This document shows positions 1 to 7,845 of a stretch of DNA of 64,000 nucleotides, one piece after another. Under the pieces are notes generated by a model. It made no database searches and was not told the origin of the DNA. It saw only the letters and a list, made by a program, of their open reading frames with translations. The position numbers were made by a program, and so were the translations under genes. The first letter of the stretch is position 1; the number at the start of each line of letters is the position of its first letter. The stretch comes from Candidatus Eisenbacteria bacterium (GTDB lineage: Bacteria; Eisenbacteria; RBG-16-71-46), in NCBI GenBank assembly GCA_020847735.1, contig JADLBL010000021.1, forward strand, positions 1-64,000. Reading direction: 5' to 3'.

Positions 1-678
1 CCCCATACTGGAACCGGCGCATCGGACACCACCTTCGGGGGCGGGTCCATTCGCGGGGCGCGAGGGATTGAAGCACGCGCGATTTCGCGCCCCAGGGATC
101 GCGCCTCGCGGGCCAACGGGCGGGCGGCCGCAAGAATCCAGTCCGCGGGCGCGTCGTGCGGGCTTGGACGGGCGGTGTTCGCCAGCGCGCATCTTGCTGA
201 GCGAGCTGACCGCAGGGCGGCGCGCCCGCGCGCAAACGCGTCAAGCGGAAACTTCGCGATGCCTTCGCGCGTCGGGCGCCGCGCCCCGCTCGCGCCAGCG
301 CCTCGAGCAGAAGCTTCGCGCCCGCCTCGCGCGCCGACCGCGACACCGCGCCCAGGCGCCAGCGCTTCGACCAGCAGCTTCGCGCCCACCACGCGAGCCG
401 CCCGCCACACCGCGGACCGTCGCGCCAGCGCTTCAAGCACACACCTCACGCCCCACCCCCATGCCCCGCTCTCCGCGCCACCGCCGAGCGCCAGCCGGAG
501 CCGACGACGCACCCACCGCGGTCGCCCGCGCGGTCCGGTCCTGCGCATTGCCAGCGCGACGTTTCGGAGGCAATATGCGACCCGCTCCGCGGAGGCGGCC
601 GCTCCCGCCGTGGCACGCGCCGCGCGGAGCGCGACCAACCCCGAGGCCCTCCACCGCGAGGGCGGGAGAGCCCCACAG
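1..678. other. Leading stretch without a convincing gene
   Basis: No reading frame here has a recognisable protein. The open frame that runs into the acyl-CoA dehydrogenase from position 175 is low-complexity Ala/Arg/Pro sequence with no family resemblance, and I read it as non-coding. Positions 237-466 hold a degenerate tandem repeat, listed separately. The first 67 bases contain nothing I can name. Whether a gene on the minus strand begins at the extreme left edge cannot be judged. Confidence 0.5.
237..466. repeat. Degenerate tandem repeat, about 65 bp period
   Basis: The phrase gcgccagcgc followed by ttcga/tcgag, agcagcttcgcgccc and caccgcg recurs with starts near 292, 356 and 422. A weaker copy precedes it near 237. 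The period is 64-66 bp, not a multiple of three, which argues against a coding repeat. The copies differ at many positions. It lies directly upstream of the acyl-CoA dehydrogenase leader. Function unknown. Confidence 0.45.
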
Positions 679-1863
679 GTGCCCACGGAAACGGCCACGT
701 CCGCCGGCCTCTCGTTCGAGCTGAGCGAGGAGGCCCTGCAGGTCCGCGAGATGGTGAGGGATTTCGCCGAGAGCGAGATCCGCCCGATCGCGGCGCGGAT
801 CGACGAGACCCACGAGTTTCCGACCGAGAACGTCAGGAAGCTGGCGGAACTCGGGCTGCTCGGCATGTTCGTGCCCGAGGAGTACGGCGGCGCGGGCATG
901 ACCTACCAGGCCTACGTGGTCGCGATCGAGGAACTCTCGCGCGTGTGCGCGAGCCACGGCGTCATCGCCTCCGTCAACAACTCGCTCGTCTGCTACCCGC
1001 TCATGACCTACGCGAGCCACGAGCAGAAGAAGCGCTGGCTCGAGCCGCTCGCGAAGGGCGAGCTGCTGGGCGCGTACTGCCTGACCGAGCCGAACGCGGG
1101 CAGCAACGCGGCGAATCAGCAGACGACCGCGGTGCTCGACGGCGACGAGTGGGTGCTGAACGGCTCGAAAATCTTCATCACCAACGCGGGGCCGGCCGAC
1201 GTGCTGATCACCTACGCGGCGACCGACCGGGCCGCGGGCCCCAAGGGCATCTCGGCGTTCATCGTGGACGCGAAGGTGCCGGGCGTGCGCAAGGGCAAGA
1301 AGGAGCACAAGCTCGGCATTCACGCCTCGGACACGCGCGAGATCTACTACGAGAACGCCCGCATTCCGAAGGACTGCCTGTTCGGCGAGCTCAACAAGGG
1401 CTACTCGGTGGCGCTGGCGACGCTGGGCGGCGGCCGCATCGGCATCGCCGCGCAGGCGCTGGGCATCGCGCAGGCGTGCGTCGAGGCGGCGGTCGCCTAC
1501 GCGAACACGCGCGAGCAGTTCGACCGCAAGATCGGCGAGTTCGACGCGATCCGGCAGATGCTCGCGGACTCCGCGGTCGAGCTCGAGACGGCGCGGCTGC
1601 TGGTGTACCAGTCCGCGTGGCTGCGCGACCAGGGCCGGCCGCACGTGAAGGAGGCCTCGCTCGCCAAGTGGCACGCCTCGGAGGCGGCCTCGCGCTGCGC
1701 GAACCTCGCCGTGCAGGTGCACGGCGGCTACGGCTACATGACCGAGTACCACGTCGAGCGCTACCTGCGCGACGCGAAGATCTGCGAAATCTACGAAGGC
1801 ACCACCGAAGTGCAGAAGATGGTGGTGGCCGGCCAGGTGCTGAAGGAGCACGCGCTGTCCTGA
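679..1863 (+). CDS. Acyl-CoA dehydrogenase (short-chain/butyryl type)
   Basis: A flavoprotein of about 394 residues, the normal family size, that oxidises an acyl-CoA to the trans-2-enoyl-CoA in beta-oxidation or amino-acid breakdown and passes electrons to ETF. The N-terminal helical domain starts at LSEEALQVREMVRDFA. The middle beta domain has YCLTEPNAGSNA and GSKIFITNAG. The C-terminal helical domain carries QVHGGYGYM and IYEGTTEVQ, whose Glu (about residue 373) is the expected catalytic base. I chose GTG at 679 because homology begins just after it and a GGGAG lies upstream; the frame is open back to 175 but that part is low-complexity. A second paralogue follows 0.4 kb downstream in the same direction. 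Substrate chain length is not determined by what I can see. Confidence 0.93.
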   Translation: MPTETATSAGLSFELSEEALQVREMVRDFAESEIRPIAARIDETHEFPTENVRKLAELGLLGMFVPEEYGGAGMTYQAYVVAIEELSRVCASHGVIASVNNSLVCYPLMTYASHEQKKRWLEPLAKGELLGAYCLTEPNAGSNAANQQTTAVLDGDEWVLNGSKIFITNAGPADVLITYAATDRAAGPKGISAFIVDAKVPGVRKGKKEHKLGIHASDTREIYYENARIPKDCLFGELNKGYSVALATLGGGRIGIAAQALGIAQACVEAAVAYANTREQFDRKIGEFDAIRQMLADSAVELETARLLVYQSAWLRDQGRPHVKEASLAKWHASEAASRCANLAVQVHGGYGYMTEYHVERYLRDAKICEIYEGTTEVQKMVVAGQVLKEHALS

Positions 1864-1897
1864 GCCCGGCGTCCAATCCTCGAGGAGGTTCCAAGGC

Positions 1898-2281
1898 ATG
1901 AAGCGTCCCGTTCGCCCCATCGCGCTGGTGATCCTCACGCTGTGCGCCCTCTATCCGGGCCTGACGTCGGTCTTCCAGGGTCTTTATCCGTGGGTCACGG
2001 CGCACGCCTTCGAACAGATGGGCCAGCAGGGGCCGTTCGTGGACATGCTCGTCAAGGTGGGGCTGCCGATCTGGGTGCCCAACCTGCTCAAGGCGGGCAT
2101 CGGCCTGGCGTGGCTGGCCTCGGTGCCGGGCCTGTGGTTCGGCGAGGGCAGGGCGTGGCCGCTGGCTCTGCTCGCGGCGGCGGGCTCGCTGCTGCTGGGT
2201 CCGGGACCGGCGTTCATGGGCGTGGTCGGACTGATCTGCCTCACGGTCTTCCGCGAAACGGAACAGCACCGGCCGGCCTGA
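1898..2281 (+). CDS. Small integral membrane protein, unknown function
   Basis: 127 residues with three or four hydrophobic segments: about residues 7-28, 57-78, 86-100 and 102-118. There is no motif I recognise. AGGAGG at 1883-1888 sits nine bases before the ATG, so translation is well supported. It lies between two acyl-CoA dehydrogenase genes in the same orientation, 34 bases after the first and 19 bases before the second, so it is probably co-transcribed. A role in the electron or fatty-acid pathway is only a guess from position. Confidence 0.75.
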   Translation: MKRPVRPIALVILTLCALYPGLTSVFQGLYPWVTAHAFEQMGQQGPFVDMLVKVGLPIWVPNLLKAGIGLAWLASVPGLWFGEGRAWPLALLAAAGSLLLGPGPAFMGVVGLICLTVFRETEQHRPA

Positions 2282-2300
2282 GGCCGCGCGAAGGGACGAC

Positions 2301-3452
2301 GTGAACCTCGACCTGACCGAAGAGCAGATCCAGATCCGCGACGCGGTGCGCGAGCTGTGCCGCTCGGAGTTCGCCCCGCACGCGGCGGCGTGGGACGCCG
2401 AGCAGGGCGTGCCGCACTCGGCGATCGAGAAACTGGCCGAGCAGGGTTTCCTGGGCATGGCGATCCCCGAGGAATGGGGCGGCGTGGGCTACGACGCGCG
2501 CACCATCGTCATCGTGCTCGAAGAGATCGCGCGTGTCTCGGCGGCACTCGCGATCATGATCGCGGTGCACAACTCGGTCGGCGCCCTGCCGGTGTTCAGC
2601 TTCGGCAACGACGCGCAGCGCCGCCGCTTCCTGCCGCGGCTCGTGAGCCGCGAGCTCGGCGCGTTCTCGCTCTCGGAGCCCGCGGCCGGTTCCGACGCCG
2701 GCGCGCTCGAGGCGACGGCGGTGCGCGATGGCGACGGCTACCTGCTGAACGGCGCCAAGAACTGGGTCACGAACGGCATCAACGCGGGCGTCTACCTGAT
2801 CTTCGCGCGCACCGACAAGGCGGCGGGCAACAAGGGCATCTCGGCGTTCATCGTCGAGAGGGGCGCGCCTGGTCTGGTGATCGGCAAGCCCGAGAACAAG
2901 ATGGGCCTGCGCGGCTCCGAGACGGTGGCGCTCGCGCTCGACCACCTGCACGTTCCGGCCGACCAGTTGCTCGGCGCCGAAGGGGACGGTTTCAAGATCG
3001 CGATGAGCATGCTCGACGCCGGCCGGATCGGCGTCGCCGCGCAGGCGCTCGGGGTGATGACGGCCGCCTTCGAGGAGGCCGTGAAGTACGCGCAGCAGCG
3101 CCGGGCGTTCGGCGGCCCGATCGCGAGGATCCAGTCCGTGCAGTTCAAGCTCGCCGAAATGGAGCGCCGCGTGCAGTGCGCGCGGCTGCTGCTGCGCAAG
3201 GCGGCGTGGCTGCGCGACACGGGCCGGTCGTACACGCGCGCCGCCTCCATGGCCAAGCTGTACGCGAGCGAGGCGGCGACCTGGGTGACGCACCAGGCGA
3301 TCCAGGTGCACGGCGGCTACGGCTACGTGAAGGAGTACGCGGTCGAGCGCTACTACCGGGACGCGCGCGTGATGGAGATCTACGAGGGCACCTCCGAGAT
3401 CCAGCGGCTGGTCATCGCGCGCAGCGTGCTCAAGGACGGCGTGGCGGTCTGA
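2301..3452 (+). CDS. Acyl-CoA dehydrogenase
   Basis: 383 residues, the standard family length, starting at GTG with AAGGGACG just upstream. It catalyses FAD-dependent alpha,beta-dehydrogenation of acyl-CoA. Family markers are LTEEQIQIRDAVRELCRSEF at the N-terminus, AFSLSEPAAGSDA and GAKNWVTNG in the middle domain, and QVHGGYGYVKEY with IYEGTSEIQR near the end. The Glu at about residue 362 is the predicted catalytic base. It resembles the upstream paralogue but is not a recent duplicate, since the middle domains differ widely. With the neighbouring paralogue it suggests a fatty- or branched-chain acyl-CoA oxidation unit. Confidence 0.93.
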   Translation: MNLDLTEEQIQIRDAVRELCRSEFAPHAAAWDAEQGVPHSAIEKLAEQGFLGMAIPEEWGGVGYDARTIVIVLEEIARVSAALAIMIAVHNSVGALPVFSFGNDAQRRRFLPRLVSRELGAFSLSEPAAGSDAGALEATAVRDGDGYLLNGAKNWVTNGINAGVYLIFARTDKAAGNKGISAFIVERGAPGLVIGKPENKMGLRGSETVALALDHLHVPADQLLGAEGDGFKIAMSMLDAGRIGVAAQALGVMTAAFEEAVKYAQQRRAFGGPIARIQSVQFKLAEMERRVQCARLLLRKAAWLRDTGRSYTRAASMAKLYASEAATWVTHQAIQVHGGYGYVKEYAVERYYRDARVMEIYEGTSEIQRLVIARSVLKDGVAV

Positions 3453-3480
3453 GTCCGCGACCGGACCGCGCCCAGAACGC

Positions 3481-4260
3481 ATGACCGCCGCCGCGACTTC
3501 GCCCTCCGCCCGCCCCGGCCGCTTCGGGCGGGCCATCGTGGTCGGCGCCTCGAGCGGCATCGGCGCGGCCATCGCGCGCCGCCTCGCGGCGGGCGGCACG
3601 GCCGTGGCGCTCGTCGGCCGCCGCGAGGCCGAGCTCGAGTCGGTCGCCAGGGCGATCCGCACCGCCGGCGGTCGTGCGCTCGTCGCCCGCCACGACGTGA
3701 CCGATTACGCCGAAGTTCCCGCGACGTTCGAGCGGCTGGTCTCCGAACTCGGCGGACTCGACCTGATCGTGTACGCGGCCGGAATCATGCACGTGCCTGA
3801 GGAGGGCGAGTACGACTTCGCGAAGGACCGCGCGATGATCGAGGTCAACCTGCTGGGCGCGATGGCGTGGCTGAACCTGGCCGCGGCCCGGTTCGAAGCG
3901 CGCCGCGGCGGCACGATCGTCGGCATCTCGAGCATCGCCGGCGAGCGGGGACGGCGCTCGATGCCCGGCTACACGACCTCCAAGGCCGCGCTCACCGCCT
4001 GGCTGGAGGCGCTGCGGAATCGCGTCTCGCGCCACGGCGTCAACGTGGTGACCGTGAAGCCCGGCTTCGTGGACACCGTGATGACCCGGCACCTCGCCCG
4101 AAAACCCATGATCATTTCGGCGGAGCGGGCGGCCGATCTCATCCTCGAGGCGGCGCGTCGCGGCGGCAGCCCCTCGACGTTCGTGCCCGGCCGCTGGGGA
4201 CTCGTGGCGTTCGTGCTCCGCCACATCCCATCGTTCCTGTTCCGGAAGCTCGACCTGTGA
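3481..4260 (+). CDS. dprE2: Short-chain dehydrogenase/reductase, DprE2-like
   Basis: 259-residue Rossmann-fold NAD(P)H oxidoreductase. The cofactor loop GASSGIG is at residues 22-28. The catalytic Ser lies in GISSIAGE (about 150-151), and Tyr164 and Lys168 form YxxxK. The stretch SSIAGERGRRS followed by Y-TTSKAAL closely recalls the corresponding part of mycobacterial DprE2, the 2-keto-ribose reductase that makes polyprenyl-phosphate arabinose. Its stop overlaps the start of the DprE1-like gene in GTGA, so the two are translationally coupled. The order is reversed relative to Mycobacterium. The DprE2 call rests mainly on this pairing; a generic SDR is the fallback. Confidence 0.7.
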   Translation: MTAAATSPSARPGRFGRAIVVGASSGIGAAIARRLAAGGTAVALVGRREAELESVARAIRTAGGRALVARHDVTDYAEVPATFERLVSELGGLDLIVYAAGIMHVPEEGEYDFAKDRAMIEVNLLGAMAWLNLAAARFEARRGGTIVGISSIAGERGRRSMPGYTTSKAALTAWLEALRNRVSRHGVNVVTVKPGFVDTVMTRHLARKPMIISAERAADLILEAARRGGSPSTFVPGRWGLVAFVLRHIPSFLFRKLDL

Positions 4261-5690
4261 CGACACGCCCGCGTTCGCTGCGCGCTTCGGCGCCGTGGCG
4301 GGTGCTCGACGGCTTCGGTAACTCGCTGCGCAGCGCCTCGCGCTGCGTGCAGCCGGGAAGCGTCGAAGAACTGGCAAGCGTCCTGCGGGCGGCGCGCGAG
4401 GAAGGGCTCACGGTCGCCTTCCGCGGCGCGGGCCGCAGCTACGGCGACGCGGCGCTCAACGACGGCCAGCTGGTGGTGGACCAGCGCGGGCTTTCGCGCG
4501 TGCTGGCGTTCGATCCCGCGAGCGGACGGATCGAAGCGCAGGGCGGCGTGACCATCGAGCAGCTGTGGCGCACCGGCCTGCCGCACGGCTGGTGGCCGCA
4601 CGTCGTGCCGGGCACGATGTTCCCGACGCTGGGCGGCTGCGTGGCGATGAACGTCCACGGCAAGAACTGCTTCAAGGCCGGTCCGTTCGGCGACCACGTG
4701 CTGGAGCTGGACCTGATGACCGCGACCGGCGAGGTGAAGACGCTCTCGCGCGAGCGCGAACCGGAGCTGTTCCGCGCGGTGATCGCCGGGCTCGGCCTGC
4801 TCGGCGCGGTGACGCGCGTCCGCGTGCAGCTCCGCAGGGTCGAGAGTGCCCGGCTGCGCGTCGTTCCCATCCGGACACCATCGCTGGCGGCGATGTTCGA
4901 CTGCTTCGAGGCGCGCCTCGCGAGCGCCGACTACCTCGTCGGCTGGGTGGACTGCTTCGCGGGCGGGGGCTCGCTCGGTCGCGGGCTCGTGCACCAGGCG
5001 AACTACCTCACCGCCGCCGAGGACCCGGCCGGCACGCGGTTGTTCGGGGCCGAACACCAGGAGCTGCCGCCGAGCATCATGGGCGTGCCGCGCTCGCTCG
5101 TGTGGCGGTTCATGAAGTTCTTCACCAACGACGCCGGCATGCGGATGGTCAACGCCGCGAAATACCTGCTGCCCGAGCACCCCGGCGGCGACGGCAGTTT
5201 CCTCGAGCCGCACGTGGCGTTCGCGTTCCTGCTCGACTACGTGCCGAACTGGCGCCTGGCCTACGGCGAGCACGGCTTCCTGCAGTACCAGGTGTTCGTG
5301 CCCGACGCGACCGCGCGGGCGACGCTGGCGGAGGTGCTCGAGCGTTGCCGCAGGCGCGGGCTCGTTTCCTACCTCGGCGTCTTCAAGCGCCACCGGCCGG
5401 ACGAGTATCTGCTCTCGCACGGACTCGACGGCTGGTCGCTGGCGCTGGACTTCAAGCTGCCGAAGGACCCCGCGCCGCTGCGCGCGCTGCTCGGCGAGCT
5501 GACCGACCTCGTGCACGAGGCAGGCGGGCGCTTCTACGCCGCGAAGGACTCGGTGCTCGACGCGGCGCAGTTCGCGCGCGGCTACGGCGAGCGGCTCGGG
5601 CGCTTCCGCGCACTCAAGCAGGCCGTGGACCCGGAAGGGCTGTTCGCGAGCAATCTCGCGCGCCGGCTCGGCATCGTCGCGAACGACTGA
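4257..5690 (+). CDS. dprE1: FAD-linked oxidase, DprE1-like (polyprenyl-phospho-ribose 2-oxidase)
   Basis: 477 residues from a GTG overlapping the preceding stop. The N-terminal PCMH-type FAD domain shows GAGRSYGDAA, TMFPTLGGCVAMNVHGKN and AGPFGDHV, and the C-terminal part has YAAKDS with FASNLARRLG at the end. This is the arrangement of DprE1, which oxidises decaprenyl-phospho-ribose at C2 before DprE2 reduces it to the arabino form. The Lys of YAAKDS (about 430) matches the active-site lysine. The cysteine that benzothiazinone drugs attack in Mycobacterium tuberculosis falls in GWSLALDF here and is alanine (about residue 396). The frame is open upstream to 3867 inside the SDR gene, but homology starts only here. 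Confidence 0.82.
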   Translation: MTTRPRSLRASAPWRVLDGFGNSLRSASRCVQPGSVEELASVLRAAREEGLTVAFRGAGRSYGDAALNDGQLVVDQRGLSRVLAFDPASGRIEAQGGVTIEQLWRTGLPHGWWPHVVPGTMFPTLGGCVAMNVHGKNCFKAGPFGDHVLELDLMTATGEVKTLSREREPELFRAVIAGLGLLGAVTRVRVQLRRVESARLRVVPIRTPSLAAMFDCFEARLASADYLVGWVDCFAGGGSLGRGLVHQANYLTAAEDPAGTRLFGAEHQELPPSIMGVPRSLVWRFMKFFTNDAGMRMVNAAKYLLPEHPGGDGSFLEPHVAFAFLLDYVPNWRLAYGEHGFLQYQVFVPDATARATLAEVLERCRRRGLVSYLGVFKRHRPDEYLLSHGLDGWSLALDFKLPKDPAPLRALLGELTDLVHEAGGRFYAAKDSVLDAAQFARGYGERLGRFRALKQAVDPEGLFASNLARRLGIVAND

Positions 5691-6003
5691 GCCGGAGCCG
5701 CGCCGCGCGACGGTGTCTTCGCGACACCCGGCCCGCGGCGTCCGCGCGCCGGGTCCGACGGCCTCGGCGGGGCCGAGCCGCGATGACTCTCGCTTCGTGT
5801 CCTCCCGACGCGACAGAAAATGGGGGCGGTGAGCTCCCCCGCTCGACCGCCCCCGGGGAGGAGGACCGGCTGCTTCCTCCGCCCTTGTCACTGTCCGACC
5901 GCCGCGTCCGCCGGGCTCCCGCCCGCACGCGGGGAGGGGATCCCCGTGGCAGCGGGTGCGTCCGCCGCTTCCGGCGGGCGAAGTCCGGCGACCTTCGGCC
6001 GCG
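5691..6003. other. Intergenic region between convergent genes
   Basis: GC-rich gap of 313 bases between the DprE1-like gene (plus) and the helix-hairpin-helix gene (minus). I see no coding signal. It contains the terminator-like hairpin at 5822-5854 and otherwise nothing I can name. Confidence 0.5.
5822..5854 (-). terminator. Rho-independent terminator-like hairpin
   Basis: Nine-base perfect inverted repeat (gggggcggt / accgccccc) with a 15-base loop. Read on the minus strand it is followed by ATTTTC. It lies 150 bases after the stop of the minus-strand helix-hairpin-helix gene, which it probably terminates. Confidence 0.45.
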
Positions 6004-6516
6004 TTACTTCTTCGAGCCCTGGCTCGGCGCCTGCTTCGAGCCCTCGGCCGGCGCCTGCTTCGCACCCTCGGCCGGAGCCGACTTCGACACCTCGCCGGCC
6101 GCCTGCTTCGCGATCACGTGCGGCGCGAGCTTGGCGTACTCGCCGCGGTTCACGAGGCCGCGCGAAAGCAGCTCGCGCTTCGCCTTGAACGGCCGGCCCG
6201 CGACGATCTTGGCGGCGATCGCCTCGCCGATGCCGGGAACCTTCTCGAGCTCCTCCTTGCTCGCGGTGTTGATGTCCAGCCGGTCGGCCCTGGCCGGCGC
6301 GGCCTTGGCGGCGGTGGCGCTGGCGGTCTTCGCGTGCTCGCCGGCCGCAACCGCTGGAGCGGTCCTGGCCGCGGTCGCCGAAGTGGACGCGACCTTGGAA
6401 GCCGTCGCCTTCGCCGGCATGGGGCTCGCGGGGGTCGCGCTCGCGAGCGAGGCAAACGAACCGATCAGGACCAGGGCGCCAAGCGCCGACGCGACAGACC
6501 ACGAACGACGAAGCAT
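6004..6516 (-). CDS. Secreted helix-hairpin-helix (ComEA-like) protein
   Basis: 170 residues. A signal peptide (about 1-27, ending in ASA) is followed by an Ala/Thr/Lys-rich linker. The helix-hairpin-helix unit is RLDINTASKEELEKVPGIGE, then AAKIVAGRPFKAKRELLSRGLV, about residues 82-125. The C-terminal tail has repeats of the type AEGAKQAP / AEGSKQAP / SQGSKK. ComEA-type HhH domains bind DNA non-specifically; here an export signal suggests a periplasmic or surface role, possibly in DNA uptake, but no competence genes are nearby. The ATG at 6516 has GGAGG seven bases upstream. The same frame stays open for a further 374 codons upstream. Confidence 0.78.
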   Translation of the reverse strand: MLRRSWSVASALGALVLIGSFASLASATPASPMPAKATASKVASTSATAARTAPAVAAGEHAKTASATAAKAAPARADRLDINTASKEELEKVPGIGEAIAAKIVAGRPFKAKRELLSRGLVNRGEYAKLAPHVIAKQAAGEVSKSAPAEGAKQAPAEGSKQAPSQGSKK

Positions 6517-7845
6517 GGTGAAACCTCCGGATGGGGGACTCACGGAAGGCTCCTGCGCTCCCCCCGGGCGCGGAGTCGAGGTGTGCGGTCGCACACCAGG
6601 GAAAGGAAAGCGACCGCGGTGGCGCCGGCGGCGGCGCGCGCGCAGGCGGCGGCCCTGGGCCGTGGCCGGGCGTTCGATCGCGAGAGTCTGTGGAATGGGA
6701 AGGTGTGGCGGGCGCGCGGAGGTGGGCCGAAGGCGCGCGAAGAGGGAGGGGGTGGATTTCGCGTCGGGGCTCGCGCGCGGCGGGCCGCGGCCGGCCTCAC
6801 GCAGCGATATCACGGAAGCGAAGCCGTTGCCGGCCTCCCATGCGAGCGCGCCGACGAGCGGCGGATCGAGCGGAACGCGAAACACTCCGAGAACCGCGGA
6901 GCGCGGGCCGTCGCGGTGCGGCGCATGCGAGGCGCGAGCCGCACGCGTGCGCGGGCGGTGCGGCAGGTGGCGCAGCGGTCCGCCGGCACCGGTGCGGGCG
7001 GGTTGCGTCGCGTGCCGGACGGCGGCGTGGTGCGCGCCGTGCGCGGCACGGCGGTGCGGGCGCGAGGAGGCGCGCACGTGCGTCGTGGAGCGGGCGGTGA
7101 TCGCCGCGTGCGCGGGTCGCCCTGCGCGCACGTCGTGCGCGAACGCGCCGCCGGCGGTGACGCCGAGCGCGAAGGCGGCCAGAACCAGCGGCCGGATCAT
7201 GGAGCGCATCGAACCCACGGAAACGCCGAGCCTCCGGGTGCACTCTCCGCGCCGGTGGTCGGCCCACAGGATCGACGGGTCAACGCGGCGCGGTGCTGCG
7301 GTGCAGATGCTCGATCCGACCGCGGAGCCAAGTGCGCGGGAATCCACACGGCGGCGTGAAATCACCGTCAAGCGATTGAGATCCTGTCGCGCCGCGATCC
7401 CGCATTTCATCAGCTCATGCGGAAGCGCCGCCCTCCGCCGCGGGGAGACCTCCGTCACTCCGAACTTCCGCCGGCCGACGCGCCGTGCGCCACCCGGGAA
7501 TGCGTCAGACCCTTCGCGCCGCCATGGATGCGGCATCGTTCGACCGCCGGATCTTCGCCGTTCGCATACAAGGTTTTGCACCGCGTTACTCGACGGCCAA
7601 GGTGGCAATCTTTCTTCGAGAATGACGGAGCAACCCATAACTTTTCATTGACGCTGCCCGCGCGTCGGGAGTCTTCTGGCCGCCTTGTCGCAGCTTTTCG
7701 CGCGCGGCGCACTTCAGCCTTCGCGGAGGTTCCCCACCGGCATTCCGAGTTCGAACCACGGAAGAAGACGAGCAGCAGACCATGTTCACGCTCCGGTAAA
7801 CGGCGCCGCCGACTCGGCGCTTCCCCAGCCCACTGGAGGCTGACC
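6517..7845. other. Gene-poor region with one doubtful secreted-protein frame
   Basis: No gene I can name. On the minus strand an ATG at 7209 opens with a good signal peptide (about 24 residues, ending GGAFA) followed by a His/Arg-rich stretch of about 120 residues. No stop occurs before the helix-hairpin-helix gene at 6516, so it is either a broken gene, a frame-shifted gene or chance. On the plus strand 7540-7800 is distinctly AT-richer than its surroundings and probably holds the promoter of the giant protease; a TTGACG at 7648-7653 has no clear -10 partner. Confidence 0.4.

Noticed and set aside
175-678. N-terminal extension of the first acyl-CoA dehydrogenase
   Set aside because: Low-complexity sequence over a degenerate 65-bp repeat; the family starts at about 679.
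433-1938. Minus-strand open frame opposite the first acyl-CoA dehydrogenase
   Set aside because: Antisense shadow without motifs.
7648-7676. Sigma-70-like promoter with TTGACG
   Set aside because: No -10 element at 16-18 bases; only the AT-rich context supports a promoter in the area.
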